Translations under genes and position numbers: made by a program
NCBI GenBank assembly: GCA_021202775.1
Contig: JAJQCJ010000056.1
Span: 1-42,556 of the forward strand
DNA length: 42,556 bases
Direction of reading: 5' to 3'
Source: Clostridiales bacterium
GTDB lineage: Bacteria; Bacillota; Clostridia; Oscillospirales; Oscillospiraceae
Notes under the pieces: model-generated
Seen by the model: only the letters and a program-made list of their open reading frames with translations
Told to the model about the DNA's origin: nothing
Databases searched by the model: none
Part shown: one piece after another, positions 17,818-24,990 of the stretch
Position numbering within the stretch: the stretch's first letter is position 1
Layout: each line of letters begins with the position of its first letter

Positions 17818-17862
17818 AATCCGGGGCCCGCGGCTTGAAACACCGCAGGCTCCGGATTTTTT
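17818..17862 (+). terminator. Orphan rho-independent terminator upstream of the peptide islet
   Basis: Stem AATCCGGGGCCCGCGG / CCGCAGGCTCCGGATT (one mismatch, one G-U), loop CTTGAAACA, then six Ts. No plus-strand gene lies upstream, so it either ends an unrecognised RNA or cls-antisense transcript, or insulates the islet promoter. Apart from this and the cls -10 box, 17550-17948 shows no gene. Confidence 0.75.
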
Positions 17863-17948
17863 GCGTTCCGGCTGCCCGGCGGAAGCGGCTGTGCAGCGGC
17901 CATCAACCCCGGCTGAAGGAATACAACCGTTCATTGTAAAATATAAGC

Positions 17949-17977
17949 TTGACATATGCGGGGGGGGGTAGTAGAAT
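17949..17977 (+). promoter_or_regulatory. Promoter of the peptide islet with a G9 tract in its spacer
   Basis: TTGACA at 17949-17954, 17 bases, TAGAAT at 17972-17977. The spacer contains nine consecutive Gs (17960-17968). Gain or loss of a G would change the spacing from the optimum, a classic layout for slipped-strand phase variation. Predicted start is near 17984, about 43 bases before the first peptide gene. Confidence 0.75.
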
Positions 17978-18026
17978 AACAATTGGATCGGTATCGTCAT
18001 TTGCATAACAAGCGAGGGAGATAGTT

Positions 18027-18167
18027 GTGTACGAAAAACATAAGATGGATGTAATAGCATTCGATAGTGTGGATGTGTTTGCAGACCTTTCGATTGCCTC
18101 TGATGCAGATGAAAATGGTGGAGGAACGACTCTTCATTCAGTCAATCCGTATTCCAGCGATAAGTGA
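18027..18167 (+). CDS. Short peptide, member 1 of a tandem paralogous family
   Basis: 46 residues from GTG 18027, after GAGGGAG with 6-base spacing. The N-terminus VYEKHKMDVIAFD is shared with the three peptides downstream. It is followed by SVDVFADLSIAS and a divergent, polar, acidic/Gly-rich C-terminus with DADENGGG ending YSSDK. No Cys, no signal peptide, no membrane helix. The architecture of a conserved N-terminal segment and variable tail is what precursor (RiPP-type) peptides show, but no modifying enzyme or exporter is recognisable nearby. Similar 'YxKPxMxVVxFExxDVIxxS' short ORFs occur widely in Clostridia as hypothetical proteins, to my recollection. Coding status is supported by the paralogues rather than length. 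Confidence 0.72.
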   Translation: MYEKHKMDVIAFDSVDVFADLSIASDADENGGGTTLHSVNPYSSDK

Positions 18168-18182
18168 AGGGCAGAATAGATT

Positions 18183-18293
18183 ATGTACAATAAACACGAG
18201 ATGGAAGTCGTTCAGTATGAAGCGAACGTCTATGTTGTAGCATCATACCCTCCTGGAAAAGATGGTGGTGAGGAGGATTACCACGATTGGTAA
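18183..18293 (+). CDS. Short peptide, member 2 of a tandem paralogous family
   Basis: 36 residues from ATG 18183. N-terminus MYNKHEMEVVQYEANVYVV aligns with the other members (Y-x-K-H-x-M-x-V-V-x-Y/F-E). It is followed by ASYPPG and a short acidic, aromatic C-terminus, GGEEDYHDW. The 15 bases between the stop of member 1 and this start (GAAGGGCAGAATAGATT, overlapping the stop) closely match the junction before member 4 (AAAGGGCGATAGATT), so whole units including the ribosome binding region were duplicated. No Cys. Function unknown. Confidence 0.72.
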   Translation: MYNKHEMEVVQYEANVYVVASYPPGKDGGEEDYHDW

Positions 18294-18341
18294 GGCAGAT
18301 TCAAACGAGTAACCGGAAAATTTTTTATAAGGAATGAGCTT

Positions 18342-18596
18342 ATGCCGATGGGTGAGACAGAAAAGACGGAAAAAATGCGCGAACAGAAGCGGGCAGAACG
18401 CAGGCGTTACTACGGCAGAACCGCCAACCTTTATCCCATGAGGCCATGGACTCCGGAAGAGAGCCAACTTGTTCTTGAACACTCAATTCCTGACAGCGAG
18501 TTGTCTCAGAAGATTCAGCGTTCGCTGAAATCCATTCAGGGAAAACGCCGGAGGATGAAGAATAAAGAGGCTAAGCGTGTGGACGTAAAAGGATGA
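18342..18596 (+). CDS. Small SANT/Myb-like helix-turn-helix protein
   Basis: 84 residues from ATG 18342 (ATG 18348 also possible), with AAGGAA about 9 bases upstream. The first 25 residues are very basic and charged (EKMREQKRAERRRYYGR). The core RPWTPEESQLVLEHS, IPDSELSQKIQRS and LKSIQGKRRRMK has the three-helix spacing of the SANT/Myb-like domain found in small bacterial and phage proteins, with W-T-x-E-E in helix 1 and S-I-Q-x-K-R-R-R in the recognition helix. DNA binding is therefore likely. It lies between peptide members 2 and 3, suggesting it either regulates the cassette or moved with it. Base composition is AT-richer than flanking core genes. Confidence 0.8.
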   Translation: MPMGETEKTEKMREQKRAERRRYYGRTANLYPMRPWTPEESQLVLEHSIPDSELSQKIQRSLKSIQGKRRRMKNKEAKRVDVKG

Positions 18597-18602
18597 CGAA
18601 TT

Positions 18603-18740
18603 ATGTACGAAAAGTATGAGATGAATATAGTTAGCTTCGAAGAACGCGAACAGTTTGCCGGGGTTGTGTGTTGGTCAAATCAGGGGGATACATATGGCCC
18701 CGACAGTTATGGCGGGGATGCCCCCAGCAGTGATATGTGA
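18603..18740 (+). CDS. Short peptide, member 3 of a tandem paralogous family
   Basis: 45 residues from ATG 18603, just 6 bases after the SANT/Myb-like gene. N-terminus MYEKYEMNIVSFEE aligns with members 1 and 2. The remainder, QFAGVVCWSNQGDTYG and a C-terminus rich in Gly, Asp, Ser and Pro ending SSDM, has diverged. It holds the only Cys among the three full-length members. No membrane helix or signal peptide. AAAAGGAT lies about 9 bases before the ATG. Same interpretation and caveats as member 1. Confidence 0.72.
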   Translation: MYEKYEMNIVSFEEREQFAGVVCWSNQGDTYGPDSYGGDAPSSDM

Positions 18741-18754
18741 AAGGGCGATAGATT

Positions 18755-18790
18755 ATGTGCGAGAAACATGAGCTGGATATTATCCAATAG
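18755..18790 (+). pseudogene. Truncated short peptide, member 4
   Basis: Opens with MCEKHELDIIQ, clearly the shared N-terminus, then meets two successive TAG stops after 11 codons. The upstream AAAGGGCGATAGATT matches the region before member 2, so this is a fourth unit that has lost its tail, not a chance ORF. It could alternatively be a minimal peptide. Confidence 0.6.
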
Positions 18791-18840
18791 TAGCAGGGAA
18801 TACGTGAAAACTGAGTTCCGTGTTTTTCGCAAATTCCCCC

Positions 18841-18868
18841 TTGACAGAGATGGAAAACATGATAAAAT
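18841..18868 (+). promoter_or_regulatory. alaS: Promoter of the alaS T-box transcript
   Basis: TTGACA, 16 bases, TAAAAT, with the T-box leader beginning directly downstream. No terminator separates it from the peptide islet, so read-through from the islet into the leader is possible. Confidence 0.8.
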
Positions 18869-18881
18869 GAAAACGATAAAC

Positions 18882-19099
18882 TGGCGATGACGAAACGAGG
18901 CGGGTCAGCCCCGGCCAAAGCGAGTGGAGGACGGTGAAAGCTCCACACCCCCGGCCCCCGTTCAGCCACTTCGTCTGCCGTCCGGGAGGACCGGAACGCC
19001 CCATCCCCGTTACAGGATGAACTGAGCGGTGCGCATTGCGCATCATCAGGGTGGTACCGTGGAAATTTCCGCCCCTGAGTGAATCAGGGGCGTTTTTCT
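18882..19099 (+). promoter_or_regulatory. T-box riboswitch leader of alaS, specifier GCC (Ala)
   Basis: The antiterminator T-box AGGGTGGTACCGTGG is at 19048-19062 and is followed by a terminator, stem CGCCCCTGA / TCAGGGGCG with a T-tract (19070-19099). Stem I closes with GACGAA (18889-18894) and TTCGTC (18970-18975). Its distal part is GTGGAG / CTCCAC around a GGTGAAA loop, and the 3' side carries GCC followed by A at 18965-18967 in the specifier position, an alanine codon. Uncharged tRNA-Ala would pair with GCC and with the T-box bulge (GGTG region) and prevent termination, raising alaS expression when alanyl-tRNA is low. Confidence 0.93.
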
Positions 19100-19145
19100 T
19101 TTGTGCCACAGCGTTTGATGGTATTTTCATTGGAGGTTTGAGTTT

Positions 19146-21794
<2,649 letters not shown>

Positions 21795-21844
21795 GCCCGG
21801 CAGAAACGAAACACGAGCAAACACAACAGAAAGGAGCGAAGATA

Positions 21845-22180
21845 ATGGATTGTCTGTTCTGTGCCATTGCCAATGGCGAAATCCCCTCCAACAAGGTGTA
21901 TGAGGACGACCAGTGCCTTGCCTTTTACGACCTGGACCCCCAGGCCCCGGTGCACTTCCTGGTGATTCCCAAGACCCACATCGAGTCTGTGGGGGCCATT
22001 ACGCCGGAGAACTCCCCGGTGGTGGCCCACTGCTTTGAGGTGATCGCTCAGTGCGCCAAGCAGCTGGGCTTCACCGACTTCCGGGTGGTGTCCAACTGCG
22101 GTGAGCAGGCCGGGCAGAGCGTGAAGCATCTGCACTTCCACGTCCTGGCCGGACGGGATATGACCTGGCCTCCGGGCTGA
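21845..22180 (+). CDS. HIT family (HinT-like) protein
   Basis: 111 residues. Zinc-type CLFC at residues 3-6, with H44 in PKTHIES, and the histidine triad H95-L-H97-F-H99-V. HIT proteins of this branch hydrolyse purine nucleoside phosphoramidates and acyl- or aminoacyl-AMP. Position behind alaS fits turnover of misreleased aminoacyl-adenylates, but that is inference. AAAGGAG precedes the ATG, and a strong terminator follows. Confidence 0.94.
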   Translation: MDCLFCAIANGEIPSNKVYEDDQCLAFYDLDPQAPVHFLVIPKTHIESVGAITPENSPVVAHCFEVIAQCAKQLGFTDFRVVSNCGEQAGQSVKHLHFHVLAGRDMTWPPG

Positions 22181-22190
22181 GAAACAAATT

Positions 22191-22227
22191 ACGGCGATAT
22201 GCCCTTGCGGGCATATCGCCGTTTTTT
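22191..22227 (+). terminator. Terminator of the alaS-HIT transcript
   Basis: Perfect 14-pair stem ACGGCGATATGCCC / GGGCATATCGCCGT, loop TTGC, six Ts; could also stop the opposing gene at 22233-22526. Confidence 0.93.
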
Positions 22228-22232
22228 CTGTT

Positions 22233-22526
22233 TCAGTGTACCGCCAGCCAGTCGTCCACCACATTCTTCAAGGCGGAGGGGGTCACCAGCCCGGAGATCA
22301 GCCGCTCCATCAGTTCGTCAATGACCCTGGTGCTGGTGGTGATATTGGGGACGGCGGTGATCTCCTTGCCCCCGGTTCCCCGGCGGACGATTTGCACGCC
22401 GTAGCTTTCACAAAATTCGTCCTCAGCGCCCTGCTCCACATTGTCCACCAGGACAGAGTACAGCAGCATTTCCGGACGGCCATCGACTGCGGTGAGGGTG
22501 CGCTCCGCGGCAAACAGTTCTTTCAT
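22233..22526 (-). CDS. Small DUF6514-like protein of unknown function
   Basis: 97 residues from ATG 22526, 8 bases after GGAGG. It begins MKELFAAERTLTAVDGRPEML with a following YSVLVD strand, then YGVQIVRRGTGGKE, a TTSTRVIDELMERLI helix, and ends TPSALKNVVDDWLAVH. This arrangement matches what I recall of DUF6514, a short cytosolic family common in Oscillospiraceae; its function is unknown. TATAAT on this strand at 22561-22566 is a likely -10 box. Divergent from the XRE operon with about 300 bases between, a region which otherwise holds only the XRE operators and promoter. Confidence 0.83.
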   Translation of the reverse strand: MKELFAAERTLTAVDGRPEMLLYSVLVDNVEQGAEDEFCESYGVQIVRRGTGGKEITAVPNITTSTRVIDELMERLISGLVTPSALKNVVDDWLAVH

Positions 22527-22697
22527 GGTAAAACCTCCGATTCAGTGTGGGATGGTATTTATTATAAGACAGCTCGTCCGAGTTCGGAGGGGAATCCTGT
22601 CGCGCCGGTTTCGGGTTCTTTTGGCGGGGGCGGGGGAATCCGGCGGCAGTTTGCCGCAAACCGGAGAAACAGGCGGGAAGGCGGGGCAGCACTGGGA

Positions 22698-22715
22698 TGA
22701 CAACTTTTTTTGTCA
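22698..22715. promoter_or_regulatory. Operator palindrome 1 of the XRE operon
   Basis: TGACAA - six bases - TTGTCA. Same half-sites as the two palindromes at 22733-22752 and 22767-22784, about 35 bases apart centre to centre. Confidence 0.65.
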
Positions 22716-22732
22716 AAATCAGCGAAAAGGGG

Positions 22733-22784
22733 TTGACAAGGAAAGTTGTCAATGTTATACTGAGGATGACAACAAAAGTTGTCA
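22733..22784 (+). promoter_or_regulatory. XRE operon promoter with two overlapping operators
   Basis: -35 TTGACA (22733-22738), 17 bases, -10 TATACT (22756-22761). Operator 2, TTGACAA-N6-TTGTCAA (22733-22752), covers the -35 box and spacer; operator 3, TGACAAC-AAAA-GTTGTCA (22767-22784), covers the start region. This is the layout of a negatively autoregulated repressor promoter. Confidence 0.82.
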
Positions 22785-22827
22785 AATACCTGCACAGAGC
22801 GCTATGTGCGGAAAGGAGACGAGATGC

Positions 22828-23049
22828 TTGCCCCTTTACAATCAACTGAAAGCCTACCGCAGCAGGCTGGGGGTGAACCAGCAGGAGCTGGGGCGGCTGG
22901 CGGGGGTGTCCCGTCAGACCATCAGCCTGATCGAGCGGGGGGACTATTCCCCCTCCGTGACGCTGGCGCTGAAGCTGGCAAAGGTGTGTGACTGTACTGT
23001 AGAAGATATTTTTACCTATGAGGAGGATCAAGATGAAGAACAAGGATAG
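22828..23049 (+). CDS. XRE/Cro-type transcriptional regulator
   Basis: 73 residues. I place the start at TTG 22828, 9 bases after AAAGGAG; the open frame extends far upstream but through the promoter and operators. Residues about 5-60 are a complete HTH_3 domain: LGVNQQELGRLAGVSRQTISLIERGDYSPSV, with SRQTISLIE as the recognition helix, then LALKLAKVCDCTVEDIF. It is the minimal regulator type often paired with a small membrane protein. It likely binds the TTGACAA/TTGTCAA palindromes of its own promoter. Overlaps the next gene by 17 bases. Confidence 0.92.
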   Translation: MPLYNQLKAYRSRLGVNQQELGRLAGVSRQTISLIERGDYSPSVTLALKLAKVCDCTVEDIFTYEEDQDEEQG

Positions 23050-23812
23050 GGTTCAGCAGGAGAACCGGAAGGCGCTGCCCAAATTTCTGCTGATCTTGGC
23101 GGGCAGTGTGGCGGTCGGGCTGCTGTTCGCGGGGGTCATCATTGCGACCTGGGAGACCGGCACGGATTACACCCTTCAGGACATCCTCTATGAGGCGATG
23201 GGCCTGGTCAGCCCCTGGCTGACGGGGGCTGTGACGGTGGCTTGCATGCCGGTGGCGCTGTACTACTACTTCCACGGAAAGCACCGCTGGGAGAACTGGG
23301 ACGGGGAAGAAGAGGACGTCCTGGACCATGCGGAGCATGAGCTGTCCCTGGGGCTGATCATTAACAGCGTCAACATGGTGCTGACCATGCTGTTTTACGG
23401 CATGACCTGTACGCTGTGGTACAGCTGGATGGGCTTCCTGGCCGCCATGGTGGGGCTGATCGTTTCGCTGGCGGTTCTGGTGGTGTACCAGCAGAAGGCG
23501 GTGGATCTGTGCAAGCGGATGAATCCGGAGAAGCGGGGCAGCGTCTACGATGTCAACTTTCAGAAGAAGTGGCTGGAGTCCTGCGACGAGGCAGAGCGGA
23601 CAAACATCTATCGCGCCTCTTATCGGGCCTACCGGAACATGAGCATCACCCTGCCTGTACTGTGGTGTGTGGCGGTGGTGGCCGGGCTGTGGTTTGACGG
23701 CGTCGGGCCGCTGGCGGTGGTGCTGGTGTCCATCGCCTGGCTGGTGCAGACGCTAAGCTACGGCCTGGAGTCCCTGCGGCTGGAAGCGCCGAAGAAGCCA
23801 ACGAAAGAATAA
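23033..23812 (+). CDS. DUF3169 family membrane protein
   Basis: 259 residues from ATG 23033, 4-6 bases after GAGGAGG, inside the end of the XRE gene. There are about six membrane helices in pairs: residues about 17-41, 60-79, 106-128, 132-154, and two near the C-terminus (about 208-250). A cytosolic, charged loop with HGKHRWENWDGEEEDVLDHAEHELS sits between. This pattern, and cotranscription with a 70-residue XRE regulator, fits DUF3169 proteins of Firmicutes, whose function is unknown. No catalytic motif is visible. Confidence 0.87.
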   Translation: MKNKDRVQQENRKALPKFLLILAGSVAVGLLFAGVIIATWETGTDYTLQDILYEAMGLVSPWLTGAVTVACMPVALYYYFHGKHRWENWDGEEEDVLDHAEHELSLGLIINSVNMVLTMLFYGMTCTLWYSWMGFLAAMVGLIVSLAVLVVYQQKAVDLCKRMNPEKRGSVYDVNFQKKWLESCDEAERTNIYRASYRAYRNMSITLPVLWCVAVVAGLWFDGVGPLAVVLVSIAWLVQTLSYGLESLRLEAPKKPTKE

Positions 23813-23825
23813 GGAGGAACACAGC

Positions 23826-24034
23826 ATGGCAAAGAAGGAAAAACGGTTCGAGCGGGTCTACAAGGAGAACACTAACCTGACCACCGAGGTGAGCATCCTG
23901 GTGGACAAGACCACCCGCATCCAATACCTCCTGGTGAGCAGCGCCTACGGCACGGGGATGACCCCCTGCTGGACGGCGAGGGCAAGCCCCTCCTGTGGCG
24001 GCCGACGCCACAGGAGCCGTCCTGGAAGGATTGA
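23826..24034 (+). pseudogene. DUF6440-like small protein with a one-base frameshift
   Basis: ATG 23826 follows AAGGAGG. The frame gives MAKKEKRFERVYKENTNLT, then VSILVDKTTRIQYLLVSSAYGTGMTP and then becomes nonsense (CWTARASPSCGG). Adding one C to the five-C run at 23962-23966 restores TPLLDGEGKPLLWRPTP and a stop at 24034, giving 69 residues. The restored sequence matches my memory of DUF6440 (beginning KKEKRF, a VD-K-T-G-V-x-Y-L strand, and AYGxGLTPLLDxxGKP). Either a true loss of function or a homopolymer read error. The unrepaired frame runs to 24092. Third gene of the XRE operon. Confidence 0.8.
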
Positions 24035-24094
24035 CGGAGCGCCGCCGCAGGAAGTACCTGTCTCAAAAAACGAAATGCCCCCAAAATGCTGAAA

Positions 24095-24135
24095 ACGGGC
24101 AGATTGCCAACAGAAAGGCAATCTGCCTGTTTTTC
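24095..24135 (+). terminator. Terminator of the XRE operon
   Basis: Stem GGCAGATTGCC / GGCAATCTGCC with loop AACAGAAA, then G and five Ts. Confidence 0.85.
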
Positions 24136-24176
24136 ACAAAAAAGAGGTTTCAGCATAATATTTTGCGTTGAAACAA

Positions 24177-24286
24177 CGCTACACGCGGATTTTTGTGGAG
24201 GTAGCGAGTTCGAGATAAAAACCAAAAGAAAACGGACACCTGAAAACATTCAGATGTCCGTTTTATGGAGCGGAAGACGAGGCTCG
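24177..24286. repeat. 110-base direct repeat, copy 1 (tRNA-Gly tail and terminator)
   Basis: Identical to 24355-24464 except for one T/G change, offset 178 bases. On the minus strand it holds the last 21 or so bases of tRNA-Gly including CCA, the tRNA terminator hairpin (mirror of 24396-24442), then an inverted fragment of the tRNA (T-arm region, GGTAGCGAGTTCGAG on the plus strand). It lacks the rest of the tRNA. Confidence 0.9.
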
Positions 24287-24294
24287 CCCTCGCC

Positions 24295-24332
24295 CCCTGC
24301 CCCGGAAAAGCCGGGGCTTTTCCGGGGCAGGG
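24295..24332. repeat. Perfect 18-base inverted repeat between the direct repeats
   Basis: CCCTGCCCCGGAAAAGCC / GGCTTTTCCGGGGCAGGG with a GG loop. No T-tract follows on either strand, so it is not a standard terminator; it could be a recombination, replication or transcript-stability element. Confidence 0.8.
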
Positions 24333-24354
24333 CACCTCAGATTGCAAAAATCCG

Positions 24355-24464
24355 CGCTACACGCGGATTTTGGTGGAGGTAGCGAGTTCGAGATAAAAAC
24401 CAAAAGAAAACGGACACCTGAAAACATTCAGATGTCCGTTTTATGGAGCGGAAGACGAGGCTCG
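24355..24464. repeat. 110-base direct repeat, copy 2 (overlaps intact tRNA-Gly)
   Basis: Second copy of the repeat at 24177-24286; here its end runs on into the complete tRNA-Gly gene. Also forms a hairpin from the inverted tRNA arms GGTGGAGGTAGCGAGTTCGAG (24371 on) and its complement inside the tRNA (24461-24481). Confidence 0.9.
24396..24442 (-). terminator. Terminator of the tRNA-Phe/tRNA-Gly transcript
   Basis: Minus-strand stem AAAACGGACATCTGAA / TTCAGGTGTCCGTTTT (one mismatch) followed by CTTTTGG; duplicated at 24218-24264. Confidence 0.85.
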
Positions 24465-24519
24465 AACTCGCTACCTCCACCTTGGCAAGGTGGCGCTCTA
24501 CCAGATGAGCTACTCCCGC
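24444..24519 (-). tRNA. tRNA-Gly (anticodon GCC)
   Basis: Acceptor stem GCGGGAG / CTTCCGC (one G-T pair), D-arm AGCTCATCTGGTAGAGC, anticodon stem-loop CCACC TTGCCAA GGTGG giving GCC, T-arm GCGAGTTCGAGCCTCGT, discriminator T and encoded CCA. Cotranscribed after tRNA-Phe, 4 bases apart. Confidence 0.96.
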
Positions 24520-24523
24520 AAAA

Positions 24524-24599
24524 TGGTGCCTCCGATCGGAATCGAACCAATGACACGGGGATTTTCAGTCCCCTGCTCTACCAACTGAGCTACAGAGGC
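24524..24599 (-). tRNA. tRNA-Phe (anticodon GAA)
   Basis: Acceptor stem GCCTCTG / CGGAGGC, anticodon stem GGGGA / TCCCC with loop CTGAAAA (anticodon GAA), T-arm with GGTTCGATTCC, discriminator A and encoded CCA. Confidence 0.96.
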
Positions 24600-24630
24600 A
24601 TTTCCTGTCGCTCTCGCAACAACAAAAGAG

Positions 24631-24659
24631 ATTATAGCGAATCACAGTCGATTTGTCAA
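24631..24659 (-). promoter_or_regulatory. Promoter of tRNA-Phe/tRNA-Gly
   Basis: On the minus strand TTGACA, 17 bases, TATAAT, a full consensus promoter 31 bases from the mature tRNA 5' end. Confidence 0.93.
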
Positions 24660-24806
24660 CCCCCCAAATAAAAAAATGTGAGGTTCCTTTGGGGGCACGG
24701 CGCCGGAACACAGGCGCAGCCGGGCCGGGAGCGGGGAAAACCGCGATGCGGAGGCCCTTATATGTTGCACCGGAAGGAAATTCGTTAGAATTGCCCCCCT
24801 GGACCC

Positions 24807-24835
24807 TTGCAAAATGCGCTCGGATTCGCTATACT
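24807..24835 (+). promoter_or_regulatory. Promoter of the LCP gene
   Basis: TTGCAA, 17 bases, TATACT. The 24600-24990 gap contains this, the tRNA promoter on the other strand, and no credible gene. Confidence 0.78.
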
Positions 24836-24990
24836 GGTCACATCTGGCGCAGAGGCCGGATGGACGCGGAGGCCGGTGCCCCTGTACCCGGTTACGGCGG
24901 GCGAATTTGGGCAGTCCCGGGCAGATGCGTTCCTGACAATGAACCCTGGCAAAATCTCTGAGAAAAATAAAACGGGAAGGTTGACGATTT

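Noticed and set aside
17774-17971. 65-codon plus-strand frame upstream of the peptide islet
   Set aside because: It runs through a rho-independent terminator and ends in the promoter G-tract; no ribosome binding site.
22441-22827. N-terminal extension of the XRE regulator
   Set aside because: It would cover the three operators and the promoter; the regulator domain starts at 22828 behind a proper ribosome binding site.
24177-24464. Two direct repeats considered as a short CRISPR array
   Set aside because: Only two copies of 110 bases, derived from tRNA-Gly and its terminator; no repeat-spacer pattern and no cas genes.
24653-24961. 102-codon frame before the LCP gene
   Set aside because: No ribosome binding site, odd composition, and it overlaps the LCP promoter at 24807-24835.
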